Positions 1 through 13,600 are shown, counted from the stretch's first letter. The stretch: DNA of 64,000 nt from Nymphaea colorata (GCF_008831285.2 NC_045142.1:17919354-17983353), one strand, 5' to 3'. Notes: generated by a model not told the origin, from the letters alone. Numbers and translations are program-made.

Positions 1-676
1 CCGAATCCTGCTGAAGCGAGTCTCACCCCACAACCTGGATCAATTTCCGTGAACCGAATCAAACAAAGGCACTTGAACAGGGAGTTCCAATTTTCAGAAC
101 ATCTGCTACCATACTTTCCATGCAAAGAACACAGTAAGCCTAAATGGTTTCTGATCAAGTGAAACTCTTGGATTTCTGCAATTTTTTTCTTTTCAGGTTC
201 TACATAAAATTCATGAACTCAAGGTAAGAAATTTAGATTGCTCATTCAGGGAACGGCAATGACGGTAAACAACAGACTGCAACATTAAGGATGAAGCTTC
301 ACTATGTGACAAGTTGATAAATAGTGCTTGAATCTCTTGAATAGATTCCATTACCTCTCATAAACCCACTGCATTCCATACCATACCCTGCAACACAACA
401 CAAAAACTTAGTTAATAGAGAACGATTCTGGGACAGGCAATCACTGAATGGCAGGGGAGAGAGGCTCTACCATGGCAAAGAAAAATCAGAGCTTTTGGAG
501 GAACGAGTGGCAGCCATCTACAAGTAAAGAGTTGCACTCCCCTCTGATTCTTTATGTACTCCTGTTTCAATTCACCGCAGAATTTGATCTCACACATCAG
601 CAAAGACATCACTTAACGAGAGAGAGAGAGAGAAAGATGGTTAGTGCAGACTTGCCTCTTGGTATTCAAAATCCAT
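1..676 (-). CDS. caffeoylshikimate esterase / monoacylglycerol lipase-like, 5' exons only (partial)
   Basis: Alpha/beta-hydrolase of the plant MAGL/CSE group, which cleaves acylglycerols or caffeoyl shikimate; the exact substrate cannot be read here. I joined four coding exons, read leftwards: 656-676 (ATG at 676, starting MDFEYQE), 471-561, a 33-nt exon 355-387, and 1-34, which continues beyond the window. The phases fit (0, 1, 1). The product contains RGVQLFTCRWLP, KALIFLCHG, YGMECSGFM and CGVRLASAGFG, all familiar from the N-terminal third of this family. HG-Y-G is the usual oxyanion-hole region; the GxSxG serine motif lies outside the window. The first coding intron uses a GC donor (AG|GCAAGT). 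An ATG at 609 would give a longer start only if that intron is not spliced; the spliced start fits the family better. A 5'UTR exon lies at about 792-958, followed by 677-703. Confidence 0.85.
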
Positions 677-958
677 CTAGAAAGAAACACAACGAATCTG
701 CAACTGCAAGAAAGAATCATAAACCCACTTCATTGTTGAGAAGAGGAAGCATTTGGAAGGCAATAACAAACGCGTGAGGTTCATAACTCACCAATAGGAC
801 GTTTCTCTCCTCCTCTTTTCTTTGGCTTCTGATGAAACGAAGCGTCGGCCTGCTTGATTTAAAAAGAAAAAGGCAAACAGAAAGTAAAAAGTAAGGGATG
901 AAGACGAAAACGGTGGAAGCGGTGATCTCTTTCTCTTTCACTTTCTTTCTCCATCTCC
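677..958 (-). other. 5' untranslated exons and first intron of the esterase-like gene
   Basis: A leader exon of roughly 792-958 ends at a good donor (GTGAGTT read on the minus strand). An 88-bp intron, 704-791, ends in TTTCTTGCAG, and the leader continues at 677-703 into the coding exon. The leader carries a (GGAGAT)n-like purine run with several ATGs around 950-966. Whether these are transcribed depends on the exact start site. Confidence 0.6.
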
Positions 959-985
959 ATCTCCATCTCTATCTCTGTCGACGTG

Positions 986-993
986 AATTTATA
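986..993 (-). promoter_or_regulatory. TATA box of the esterase-like gene
   Basis: TATAAATT on the minus strand, about 30 bp upstream of the purine-rich leader. The spacing fits transcription starting near 958. Confidence 0.55.
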
Positions 994-999
994 GGGAGA

Positions 1000-3900
1000 A
1001 CGGCTTCGCCTGCTTCTACTTTCATTTGCCCCGCTGTTAATTTTTTGTTTCTGTTTTTTGGTAAAATAACATACTTTATTCAGAACAGTCCTTCATTTAT
1101 ATTTATATTGCAAGAGACACCATCTCTTAAGTAGTTTTACTCCCTCCCTCATTTTAGGCCGGAAGTTGCTAACTAATAAGAGAGATGTAATTGGTTCGGG
1201 TTCAAGTCGCTTCCGCACTTCACCAAATTGGATTGTGCATAAGGGGATTCAGATTCAGATACAAATGTGAACCTTAGCTTTCAAAACTGAATTTAGATCT
1301 GACTAGTGTAAGATCTGAAATCTATATGTAACGTGGACGGTTTTCTTATCATATATTAGTCACACTGAACTCGGATTCGGATTCAGTTATGAACCTGCAT
1401 GTGAATTGGATTAGTGATCCCATCCAGATTTGTTTATCAAATCCAATTAAATGAATCCAAAATAAGAGCACCAATTGATTTACCTACATCATTTTGTAAC
1501 TATTATATAACAGCATCCAGAGGGTTGGGTTGGTACAAGGGGATAGAGTAGCTATTGGCATGCAACTAGTCTCTGCTTCAATTTCCAGGGGCCAATTCTC
1601 TATGATACAAATGAGGGACCACCAACATGTAAGTTGAAGCGCAGAGGAACGGCATCTCGAGGCACCAAAATAGATCTTGTACTCTAAGTGATGAGGGGTT
1701 AAAAAAATAATTGGAGCACCCAAGCCGTTTTAAGGTGGTGTTTGACATCAAGAACACTAACATAGCATTTCTTGAATGTCCCAAAGATTAAGACAACAAA
1801 TTCTTGACACCAACATTATGTTTCATGAATCTGTCTCAAAGATTATAGCATGTAATTCATAAAATTATTTTACAAATATACCTCAATTTTTATCAATGAT
1901 TCATGGAACACTATCTCACTAAGCGATCTTGTTTGATCATCCAAACAAGAGGTTAAAAGAAAACAAAATTTTGCATTCTTGGTTTTGATTTGGAGACATA
2001 GTATATAGAAAAGCATTTGTTTTCATAGGCGCATCGCTATAATATTCAATATTGTAAGGACGTAAACAAAAAAAATATGAAATCTCAACGTTGCGTTAGA
2101 GGTAACAGAGAACTAGCATGAATTCTCTTCGTATCTTTTATATATTCACACACCCGACCACTTGCGTAAGGGAGAAAAACCTGACTTTTTAAATTCATAT
2201 TAAAAACTGTTTTAAATTAATATGTTTAACTGCTAATTTAAAACCAATCATGCTTTAACTCCAGTGATTTTTGTAAAAACAAGTAATATTTATAGTACCA
2301 AAATTTTGATTTTATAAGAGATGTTCATTTTTTTATTTTAAGTAAGAAAACAACTAATTTAATGCATATTTATTATCAAATCACTCTTAATATATATTTA
2401 TTATCAAATCACTCATATGAAATTAAGTTTCAAAAACAATAATAATTAATTTTAATAGGTCAAATTTTTACTTTACCAAGTTTCCTGTATATATGATCCT
2501 TAGCTACGTTATGAAGAAATCCTTGACCTCCTACACTGCTCGAGCAGCCATAATGTTGACTTTGTTTTCTTCTCAAACCTATCTTTTCTTTTTCCAACCT
2601 AAAAAGCTTTTGAAGGAAGGATGTTTTTCTAAACACTTTTATATATGTTTCTCTCTTTTTCCATTTCTTTTTTAGTCTCACAACTGTTTCTAATTTAATA
2701 CCAGTGGTCGGAAGAAACAAAAGAAATCTGAAAACTCCTTCAACAAAACATATATTTTGTTCCACGTAAACGTAAGTTTGACCAGCAACGGTCGCAGCGA
2801 TGAACACGCAAACGAATCGGTCAAAGCTGAGACGGAGCGTGGGTCCCGCGACGTTGATCGCCCTCATCCTGACACGTCCTCCCGTGCCACACGGGATCTC
2901 CGCGTCTCGGCTCCAACCACCTGGCGTGGATTTATTTCATTATTTTTTTTTTCTCGTATCAATCTTTATCTTGTCAGTGGCTTTTCTTATCCTTTTATTT
3001 TTCCATTTTAAAATTCATCACAATGATGGAAAAGAATGCATATCGTATCATTTTAAAATTCATTTTGCTCATTTTGTGAGAAACATAGTTTAAGTTAATC
3101 ATTTTTTAATAATTATTTAATAATTAAAAAATCAACAGCTCTATGACATCAAAATTTTGATAGTAGAAAGATCTTTTTTTTTTTTAAACAAAAATAGCAT
3201 CATTTGAAACATCATTTACATTAAATATATTAACAGATTCACATTTTGTTTCAAATACTTTTTTAACTCAAATTTAAGAGGTCAGACTTTTGTCCCTTAT
3301 CTAAGTGCTATGATATTGATGTGTAATAATAAAAGGCCCAAAAGTTGTTTCCATCCTTATCAGGTGAAGAGTCATTGTCACCAAAAGAATTGCTACCCCT
3401 TTTCCTTATTTACATATTGAGGCTTTTTAAAAATTAAAAATTTTAGACCTAATATGTTTCTTAGTTTTTTTTTTTTTTTTGCTCCGCCCCTACTTTGTAG
3501 GCAGGAACAAAGCCGGAACCATTTTAGTAATGTAATTTCCAAAATTCTTACAATGCTAAAATAACACTTTTGGAAATATTAAGTTTTAATATCATTCAGT
3601 TTGAATGTCTGGTATGATAGTTCATGCTATTGTTAGTATTTATATTATTTTATTAATGTTTACTTATGAAAAATTGCCAACAACCTAAACTTCCAAGGTC
3701 ATAATACCTTTATACCGTTAAGGTTCTGATTTGTTTGGCTGGATGTAAAGTGCATTATTTGAACTTGGGTGTCACGCTTAGTACCATTTGTAGCCCAAAA
3801 AGAATAATATTTCAAAAAGCAACCACATGATTCAAACCTCAGGTCACTTATGGTACGCGCCTTGAAGTAGTGTTTATATGATTGAATTGCTCACAATAAA

Positions 3901-4981
3901 GGGGAAAAATATGCAACTAGATTATGTTTTCCTTTGACAGGCTAATATGGAGTCTTAGCAGAGCTTTTAAACAAATCAGGAGGCAGATTAATAAACTTCA
4001 TAATTTTTTTTAGGGTTAATTCATATTTTTGATAAATCCTAATGGATTTTTGAAAAGTCTTCACAATTTTAAAAATTTTGAAAATCTAGAAAGGGGCTTG
4101 TGACCCCACAAAACCAATAAAAGGAGAATACATTAACAAAATTAATGGGTGACAAGGTTCCATGAATGCAAAGTAAAAGGCAAGAAAGTGACAGCAACTA
4201 ATTAATAAATGTGTCATTGAGATATCCTCAATGAACAACAAAGGAATTTTAAGGGTCTATGGATTGAACCCAAAGATTTAGACAGATTCACTAAAATACT
4301 ATGTTACAATATTCTATCAGTCCCGCCCAAGATTGGCAAATTAAACAACTTACTTAAATATATTGTCCTTTTGTAGAGTTACCAAACACATTGATTATAT
4401 ATATTTACATGTAAAACTTTTTCAAAATGATATTTTTGAGTCTTTTTTTTCTATTGAATTCATTAGGCTATAGCTTTTTAAAGTCATTTGGGTTCATTTG
4501 ATCCAATATGATAGATGGTTAAGAGAAAAACAAGGATCAACATTTTCTGTTCACTCATTTTTCTTAATTGTTTTTTTTTCTACCATCCGTCTATTTCAAA
4601 TAGACGACATTGGGAGGAGTTACACACAGAGATAGATACATAAGACTTTCCAAAATGATATTGAGTTTTAATTCTTTCTTTCTTTAGATTTCATCAATTC
4701 TAGAAAAAAAAAAAAAGTCGTGAAATGGAAAGACAAGTAACTAAGAAAAACAAGAGGAAAAAGTATGCAAGATTACGAACTAGTTGAACCCATTCTCGAA
4801 TAATTTAAACGCGCAAAAACTTAGAGCTTTTGCAGCTCTTATCCAACAAGTTGCCATTTTTCTTAAAAGGAAATAACGACATATTAATGAAAAAACCGAA
4901 TCCTTATTGTATATGGCAAATTTGAATGAGGACCTTATACAAATCATTGACCATTTTATGATGTTCAAATTTGGTGGTAGT
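1000..4981. other. intergenic, AT-rich; no gene supported
   Basis: No open frame resembles a known protein. A GC-rich patch at about 2785-2935 has a GACACGTCC (ACGT core) and looks like promoter DNA, but it has no gene next to it. A tRNA-like piece on the minus strand near 3790-3870 (GAGGTTTGAATC, resembling a pol III B box) may be an old SINE remnant. Confidence 0.5.
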
Positions 4982-5254
4982 TAGGCCTGGGCATCGGGGG
5001 CCCACTCGGCCCCATAAGAGTAGGACCGGGGTTGGCCCAATGTTTGAAACCCGAGCTTGAGTTCAATTAAAATAAAAAAATTATTTTTTTAAATAAAAAT
5101 AAAATTTTTTTAATATAAAATATATTTTAACAATAAAATATATATCATTATTAAATAAAATAATAAAAAAATAAATCTAATCAAATCAAGCCCCGTTGGC
5201 TGACCTGCGGGGGCCCAATACATTATTGGGCTGGGTACTGAGTACCCAAGCCTG
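4982..5254. mobile_element. hAT-like non-autonomous element (MITE), old copy
   Basis: The left end TAGGCCTGGGCATC and the right end (read inverted, CAGGCTTGGGTAC) form imperfect terminal inverted repeats. GC-rich ends (GGGGGCCC, GGGCCCAA) flank an AT-rich core made of AAATAAAAA-type runs. The same plan and end sequences occur at 43147-43470, and similar ends at 37739-38841, so this is one family. No clear 8-bp target duplication remains, which fits an old insertion. Confidence 0.6.
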
Positions 5255-7649
5255 AAGTATAGAACAGTTCTCAACTAGCCATCCATAATTGGTGGGCCCG
5301 TTCTAGATTTTGATGGCAGTAGGGAAAGGCATCCGTAATTGGTGGGTCCAGTTATGGGTTTTCTAGCTCAGATTCAGATAGTACGCTTGCAAATGGGTTG
5401 GATCCAAAACAGTAGAATACACTTGTGATCTGGTCAAAACCGAACCCCCTACAGCTAAAAATGTCAAAATCTTATACTGGATTCGATACATTTGATCCGA
5501 TGGAATCTTATCATCAGTTTAATTCTCGTGAGCGTTAGTCATTTAGACTGCAAATGATGGCAGTGCGATACTCTAATTGACAGATGTACAACGGGTTCAC
5601 TCAAATCTCGAAGCAGCCCTAAACTTTGAGAACTAAAAAAAGGAGGAGGGCTTCGGCCCTTTGCTTCTGCTCCCTGAAACTGCTGTAAATTAATTTGTTC
5701 CCTCTTTAAATGGTAACTTTTCTAGCACGATTTTCCACTTTACTAGTACTTAATATTTTTGTTTCTCCATTTCAGGCACGTTAATGATGGCATTTCGTAA
5801 AACCAAATAGACTTAAAAGCTTGACTATTGAAAATAAAAGAATGCGATTCTCATAGTTTACTGACAAATCAGCAAATATAAGGAGCAAAATTGCAGTATC
5901 TTCATTCAAGCAGCAACTGTCATGACATATTGGCAAACATCTTGTCATCTGAAACCATTAAATATTTATGAACAAAAAATTTTGGACGATACATTTGAAA
6001 TATTGGCAATATGTAAACGTTTTGCAACTTCAGAAGCAAGAAGAATTACGTTTGTAAGTGGAGGATTGCTACTTGCCGACAAAAGAGAACAGGTGGCGCA
6101 TTAACAGTGTGACCCACCGTTTTTCCCTGATCTATTCTCTCATTCCAAGCAAAAACGTGATCTCTGCGTTGGTGGCAGATCTTCAAGCAGCTCATAACTT
6201 ACCGGTTTATTAAAATGCCTTTCACGTTTCAAAAGCCATCGCTGGTGTTATCGCAAACTGACAAGCTAAATTATTGGGCTTCTGAAATAGAAAGAGCAAG
6301 ATACACAAAGACTTTCAAGACCACCATGAGCAATTAAATCGCCATTCAGATATACCATGTTAAAAGTAACTTTACAAGAAAAAGTAAAATGTCATTTGTA
6401 AAGAAAAAGGAATCTCTTTCAATCTGAACATATTTAATCTTATGACTTTTGCGATGCCAACATCTACAAAAGCTATGCTCTGGGAACAACAGAATCATTT
6501 GACAGACAATTAATCTAATCGATGTCCAACATTTATTTAAGTGCAGAAACCAACTTATAAATGGAACAATGATAGAACTTTGAACTATTTTTCAGAATCT
6601 GCTAGAATACTGAAAGCAGTTAGCAAACCACACAATAAGAATTTTTTTTAAGATATGAAATAAATAAAAAAAATCTGCAATAAACATTTCACTTGCAGCC
6701 ATTTATTTGATGTCTCCAAAAGGTAACAAGAGAACCACTCACTTTCCAGGCCACCGCAGTTTACTTGCACTAAAAGGTTCTTCAGAGGTCAAAAACCATG
6801 CCAGAGAGTTGGCTAAATGTGCAAGTTTGTCTGTCAGTCAGAGACCATGAATTTAATTCTTCGAGAGGCATTTAAAGCCATGATCCCCAGAAGATTGAGC
6901 CATTGACACAATTGCTTTTAAGAAAGGGAAAGGGCCAACTCACACTGACCGTCAAACTCCAGGGTGACAAGGTTTGATTGCCAATGGCTCATGAAAACTA
7001 TTGCTTTTTCATGCATATATACTACTTTATCAAAAAAAACCGACCTGTTTTTCCCTTCTATTTCTTGGGTGCCATAAAATTTTCTACTTCATAAACGTTC
7101 CTTTCTGCAACCAAGCGTCATATTAGAAATATGAACACGAACCCACAAACGCAGAGGTATTGGCTGTAGCAGAGTAATCAGATCCATGCATTGTTTGCTT
7201 CAGTTGCCACATGCTACACAGCAGGCTCAATTTTTAACAGCAACCATTTAGAGGCGTCAGTTTTTTCATCAAGTTCTCAAATCAGAGGACCTGCAATCCC
7301 CATTTATAATAGGAGGTCAACTCTGTCAGGTGACGCATATCCTGTTCAACATTAATAACTAAATCCACCGAATACTGTACCTGTTCAAGATGAAAAGGGA
7401 AACCACCCTTCGTGCATATTTTGATTCAGGTTAATGAAAAAAAGGCCTTGAAACTATTCACTTTTTGATACATGAGCATAACCACCCCTTTGTACACGCT
7501 GTGTGTGGGGGCGCTAGACCCTTTCACAGCTACTAAGAATTGGCTATCAGCCAGCAAAAGAAGGGAGAATTTGTTTAGGTGGCTCAAAAATAAAGATAGA
7601 TGTTAATCAACATTTACTGTCGTTGTAGGCCACTTTAAGCATCTCTAAA
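5255..7649. other. gap between genes; nothing recognised
   Basis: AT-rich, no credible coding frame. The right part (roughly 7400-7649) probably contains the 3'UTR of the OEP16-4-like gene. A short hairpin GGGCTTCGGCCC at about 5648 is the only local structure seen. Confidence 0.4.
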
Positions 7650-10600
7650 TCAGATTTTTCGCCAGTGGTCAGCTGCAGCAGCAATTCCAGAAACCACAGC
7701 AGCAGTACTGAAGATCTGCATCCAGCTCTTGGTTTTTGCAGCCAAGAGAGCTCCCGTTATTGCGCCTGCAACACTAGCATTCACCTGCAGAGAGAATATA
7801 AAACAATTAGCATAGTGAAAGCAGTAGAGTCATGGGACACCTTGAAACTGCCCACAACTTTTTCCAGTGGGAGATACATAATAAAAGCTCTTACTAGTTT
7901 AATTGTTTAGCTTATTTCTTTTATGTGAATTGTTCTAGACGGAGTTTGACCACACCAACATTTTAAATGTATTGTGAAATGCAAGCCAAATCGACGTGGA
8001 CAGGGGCTGTCACCGGCCGACTCCTTCGGACCGTGCGGCGCGGCAAACTCTTGCTAGTAAGCCGCAAGCCTTCGCCTTGTTCAAGTGGGCGCAAATCACT
8101 TGAACGTTTTTTCGAAAACTCAAGACACAAAGTACACAAAGAGTGTGAAAAGAAAACTCGCAATATATTCACTTAAACAGTTGAGTACATCATTAGGGAA
8201 AGCAAGTAAGCTTTTACACTTTACTTACAAAGGATGGCCGAAGCCGCTTATAGAATTCTCATGCCGACCATCCAAAACAAGGAATCCCAATCTTACACTT
8301 GGGGCCGGTTTTGGGAGGGTGCTCCGACACAGGTGAACATTCGAGCTTACACCAAGACTCAACATAAGCAAAGCAAATACAACGAAAGCAAATGATGACT
8401 ATACAGACACGACACAAGGGAACAAGCTCCTCCGTTCAAATCAAGTGTCGTCCTCGGCGCTAGCAGCTTCGTGGTAGATCCTGACTTCTTCTAGATGGCT
8501 TCGCTTCAGACGAAAGACATACTCTCATATTGGCTGGTCTTCATCTACCCACTTGACCAAGTATCGCTTCGGTTCGCCAAGGAAGTTGACTTTGTGTCGA
8601 AAGATCTAATCTAACTGTCGGTCGGTGGCCCTCCGGGTTGAAGGAGCTCGTTGCAAGATCGCTCTCACCACGACTGGCTTCTCTCCGGGTCTTCATCATC
8701 GGCATAGAAGGGCTAGAGGTTGCAGGCGTGAAACACAGAATGCACCTTGAAGTCTGGCGGCAAGTCTAACTTGTATGCTAACTTCTCAATCCTCTTGACC
8801 ACAGTAAACGGCTTTTCATACTTTCGGATCAGTGCTCTGTGACGTTCACAGAAGATCCCGAGCGGTCTGGGTATAGTTTGACAAGAGCTTGGTCTCCCAC
8901 TCGAAACTCAGCAGGTCTTTGATTCTTGTCAGCCCATTTCTTCATCTTTTTGGCGGCCTTGTGCAAGAATGCCTTAGCTACCTCTGTCTGTTCTTGCCAG
9001 TCCCTGACGAACTGATAGGAGAAGCTGAGTCTTCCCTTCTTTTGGGCAGCAAGAGTGTGAGACATCAACGATTGTTGTCCAGTGGCTACTTCGAAGGGGC
9101 TGTGGTCGGAAGACTCTCTCTTCTGCAGGTTGTAACAGAATTGGGCAACATCGAGCAGCTTTACCCAGTTTTTATGGTCGGCGCTAACAAAGTACCGCAG
9201 GTACTGTTCCAACAAGGCATTGATGTGTTCGGTCTGACTATCAGTCTGCGGGTGGAAGCTTGTAGAAAACAACAAGTCTGAGTCAAGCAACCGAAACACT
9301 TCATGCCAAAACTTGCCCGTGAAGCGAGCATCGCAATCGCTCACAATACTCTTCGGCACGCCCCAATACTTCACGATGTTTTTCACAAACATCTTCGTTG
9401 CCTTCTCCGTTGGACTCTCCTTCGCAGTTGGGATGAACGTGACATACTTAGAAAACATATCCACAACAACGAAGATAGAGTTGTAGCCATCAACTCTGGG
9501 TAGACTCACAATGAAGTCCATAGAGATGCTCTCCCACGGACGCTCCGGAACAGAAAGAGGCTCGAGCAGGCCAGTGGGCTTCTGGTTACTCCACTTGTCC
9601 TGCTGGCAGATGAGGCAGGTCTTCACATACACCTCCACATCGTCGTGCATCTGGGGCCAATAGTACCCCCGTTCGAGAAGGGCCAGAGTCTGCTCCTGGC
9701 CTGGATGGCTAGCCCAAAGCGTATGAGTCTTCCCCGCTTCGACACAAAAACGCGTCCGCCCTTGGTGAGGAGCAATCTATCTCGTAGCCAGAATCATCGA
9801 GTCTTCCCCGCTTCGGCCAAGGCAACCAAGTGTTGGGCCGATGAGTCCTGCCACATTCCTTCACGAACCCGCTCGAGGAGCGCACCCTCCAATTGGGCTT
9901 CGGAGGACCCCGCTCGAGAGGCTGCAAGTTATGTCTTTCGACTCAACGCATTCACTACCATGTTGGTCTTGCCAACCTTGTATTCCAAAGCGAAATCAAA
10001 CTCCGCCAAGGATTCTTGCCAACGAACCAGCTTCAGAGTTCTGGGTCTTGAAGAAGCTGGTGGCGACATTATCTGTCTTGAAGACAAATTTTGCCCCCAG
10101 TAGGTAATGCCTCCATATGCGCAAGCAATGCACAATGGCGGTCATCTTCCGTTCATGCACCGTGCACCGCTTCTCAGGGTCCTTTAGCTTTCGGCTCTCA
10201 TAGGCGATCGGGTGACCGTCCTGCATTAGTACTCCACCGATGGCAAAATCTGAGGCGTCTGTGTGTACTTCAAAGGGCTTTGAGTGATCTGGCAACCTGA
10301 GAACAAGCTCTTGTACAAGGGCACACTTCAGGCCTTTAAAGGCATCTTGGGCAGACTGAGTCTAAATCCAGAATCTATTCTTTTTGAGAAGGTCAGTGAG
10401 GGGCACCGCTATCAATGAGTACACCGTGATGAACCGCAGATAGTAATTGGTCAACCCAAGAAATGACCGCAATTCAGACACATTTGAGGGCAGCTTCCAA
10501 TCTTGGACAGCTTTCACTTTCTCCGGGTCCATTCGCAGTTGGCCATCTCCTACAATATGGCCGAGGAAACTGATCTGTCGTTGGCCAAAGAGACACTTTT

Positions 10601-13600
10601 CCTTCTTCACATAGAGATCATTTTCTCTGAGTACCTGGAACACCGTCCTCAAGTAACCGACGTGCTCTTCTAGGTTGCTGATAAAGACCACAATGTCATC
10701 AAGGTAGACTACCACAAACTTGTCAAGGTAGGAGTAGAATATCTTGTTCATCAGAGTCGAGAAAGTTGCGGGGTCATTCGTCAACCCGAATGGCATGACT
10801 AGGAACTCATACGCTCCATAGCGGGTGACACAAGCTGTCTTTGGTTCATCACCTTCTACGATTCTGACTTGCCAGTAGCCGGAACAAAGGTCTAGCTTTG
10901 AAAAGATCCTCGCCTTGCCCAACTGGTCGAACAAGTCCACAATCAAAGGCAACAGATACTTATTTTTCACCGTCACTTTGTTCAAAGCGCGATAATCCAC
11001 ACAGAGTCTCTTGGAGCCATCATGCTTCGTCTGGAACAATACAGGGGCTCCAAAGGGTGCCTTAGAGGGACGGATGATACCTGACTCAAACATATCATCA
11101 AGCTGCTTCCGCAGCTCCTTCAGTTCGGCCGGTCCCATTCTGTAGGGGACCATAGCTGGTGGCTTGGCTCCGGGAACCAAGTCAATCTCATGATCAACTT
11201 CACGCCTGGGAGGTAGGCGTTTGGGCAGCTGGGGGGCATCACTCCCTCAAACTGCTTCAGGACAGGGGCTAGCCCTGGGGGAATGACTCTCGGCTGAGGG
11301 TCATCTTCTTGTAGACGTACAACCACGAAGAATGTTCGTTCCTCATGATGCACGCCCTTCTTCAGTTGAATTGTCGACAACATCGGCTGGGACTTGCTTC
11401 TGGCGGAGTGGCAGTGCACTGTATGGGACTGGTCCGCACCCATCAACGTCAATGTGTTGAACTTCGGTAACATCATTGCATTCTAGCCTCTAAGGAACTC
11501 CATCCCAAGAATCACCTTGAAATCGTCCAGGGGTACTACGGAGAAGTTGGTGACTCCCGTCCAGCCTTCAATCTGAACTGTTGCACCCTTCGCTTCTCCT
11601 AGGATGGGCCTGGCTTCGGAGTTCGTCATTTTAAGGGTCCTCTGCTGCGGCACAGACTTCAATCTCACTCGCTCCACCTCCTCTCTTGAGACGAAGTTAT
11701 GCGTTGCCTCGGAGTCTACCATTGCAACAGTAGACATTCCATTCAAAGTGACGTCTAGGTACATCAACTCTTTGTTCACCATACTGCTAGACATTGCGCG
11801 ACTTTGAACAACATTGATCGTCTGGGCGGCACCCATCTATGTTTGCCCTTCTTCAGTCTCGCCTTCGGTGGCCCTCGCAGCATTGGCATGCCCGATAGGT
11901 CTCACACGTTTCGGGCAGACACACACCTGATGCTTTCCTCCGCAGATCCAACAAGTCACTTCTCTTGGTGGCCTAGTGTAGTCCTTGCGAAAGAAGGGTT
12001 TTCTCTCGGTTGGCTTCTGGGACGACGATTCATTTCTGGTGTCTCGCCGTTCCTCCTTCTTACCACCATGGTCGGACTTCTTCGTAGACTTGAAGGTATC
12101 AGTGTAGCTTCTGTGTTGGGTGTCAGCCAAGCGCTCAGCTGCCACATATGTCTACTCCAAAGTCTCTGGATTCGATCTCTCCACGTCGGCTTGGGCCCAA
12201 GATTGGAGCCCTATGATGAACCAATGAAGTTTATCATTTTCTGGCATCATAGGTACGTCCAGCATGACCTTTTGGTAGGCCCTGATGTAATCTCTCAAGG
12301 CACCTGTTTGTTTCAGGTTCGCAACCAACCGATAAGCATATCTTTCGGCATCCACCGACATAAAGTATTCATTCAATTGCTTGCGAAAGTTGTCGAAGGT
12401 ACGAATCGTGCAATCTTCATTCTCAATGTCCAACATTTTCCGTCTCCACCAAGCCATAGCATCTCCCTCTAACAACATCGTTGCGGTCTTGATCTTCAAG
12501 TCCTCTTCTGCTATGTTCTGCAAGTCCAGGTAGTAGTCAACTTGAAACAGAAAGTTGTCGATCGCCCTGGCATCCCGGCTACCATTGTACTTTGCCGGAC
12601 GTTGAACGTCGATCCGACTGGTCCTCTCTTGACTACTACTGGATGAGTTAGTACGTAGCAATCCCTGGTTTGAAGCCCGAAGTCCAGCGACTTTGTCCTG
12701 TAGGGTCTTCACCAAGTCAGAGAGTGATCGATTCATGGCCACTAACTCGGCCATCTGTTCTCGCATCAACTTCATCTCCTCTTTGAATCCCTGAAAAGTT
12801 TTGGTAGCAAAGCCGATGGTTTCCTCATGGGTGGCCACATCTGCGACCAACCGATTCACCGTCTCCTCCAGGTTTCCCTGGTCATGGGCCGGGCTCGTCT
12901 CCTCTGGACGGGCCGGCTCCTTGCCTTTGGTACCTCGGAGATTGTATTGTGATGCCATGACGTCCTCCTCAACAGCAGCAAGTCGGCGTGAAGCTCTACA
13001 CCGACTCTCCAATCGCTTCCCTAGATTGAGCAGAATTTGGGCTCTGATACCAGTTGTCACGAGCCGACTCCTTCGGACCGTGCGGCACGGCAAACTCTCG
13101 CCAGTAAGCCGCAAGCCTTCGCCTTGTTCAAGTGAGCGTAGATCACTTGAACGTTTTTTCGAAAACTCAAGACACAAAGTACACAAAGAGTGTAGAAAGA
13201 AAACTCGCAATATATTCACTTAAACAGTTGAGTACATCACGAGAGAAAACAAGTAAGCTTTTACACTTTACTTACAAAGAATGACCGAAGCCGCTTACAG
13301 AATTCCCATGCCGACCATTCAAAACAATGAATCCCAATCTTACACTTGGGGTAGGTTTTCGAAGGGTGCTCCGACATAGGTAAACATTTGAGCTTACACC
13401 AAGACTCAACATAAGCAAAGCAAATACAACGAAAGCAAATGATGACTATACAGACACGACGCAAGGGAACAAGGGCCTACATTCAGTAAAAGAGCAGCAT
13501 GTGTAATATTCCACACAATACAGAATACAACATTTATGATACTGCCTGCAAGTGTGTATTGTTCATTTATAAGACTGGTTTTTGTTTTTCTCAAGATCTT

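Larger units (their letters stand above)
8008..13471 (-). mobile_element. Ty3/gypsy chromovirus, complete but inactive, copy 1 (intronic)
   Basis: LTRs of 417 bp at each end, starting TGTTCCC and ending GTGACA on the minus strand, enclose gag, protease, RT, RNase H, integrase and a chromodomain. The flanks GGGGC / AGGGC are a 5-bp target duplication with one mismatch. By eye the two LTRs differ at about 28 of 417 positions, so the insertion is not recent. The primer site matches initiator tRNA-Met. The chromodomain places it among chromoviruses. Stops and frameshifts in gag, integrase and chromodomain make it defective. It lies in the sense direction inside the last intron of the OEP16-4-like gene. 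Confidence 0.95.

Noticed and set aside
2460-2867. 135-codon minus-strand frame and overlapping plus frames
   Set aside because: Lys/Phe-rich low-complexity reading of AT-rich DNA; no recognisable motif, leader or splice pattern.
8889-9281. Plus-strand frames over the gypsy elements (also 9645-10103, 11804-12472, 42068-42526)
   Set aside because: They are antisense shadows of minus-strand integrase, RNase H, protease and Gag, with no protein features of their own.
8008-13471. Autonomous active retrotransposon
   Set aside because: Stops in Gag, protease/RT border and chromodomain, and a deletion in the integrase zinc finger.
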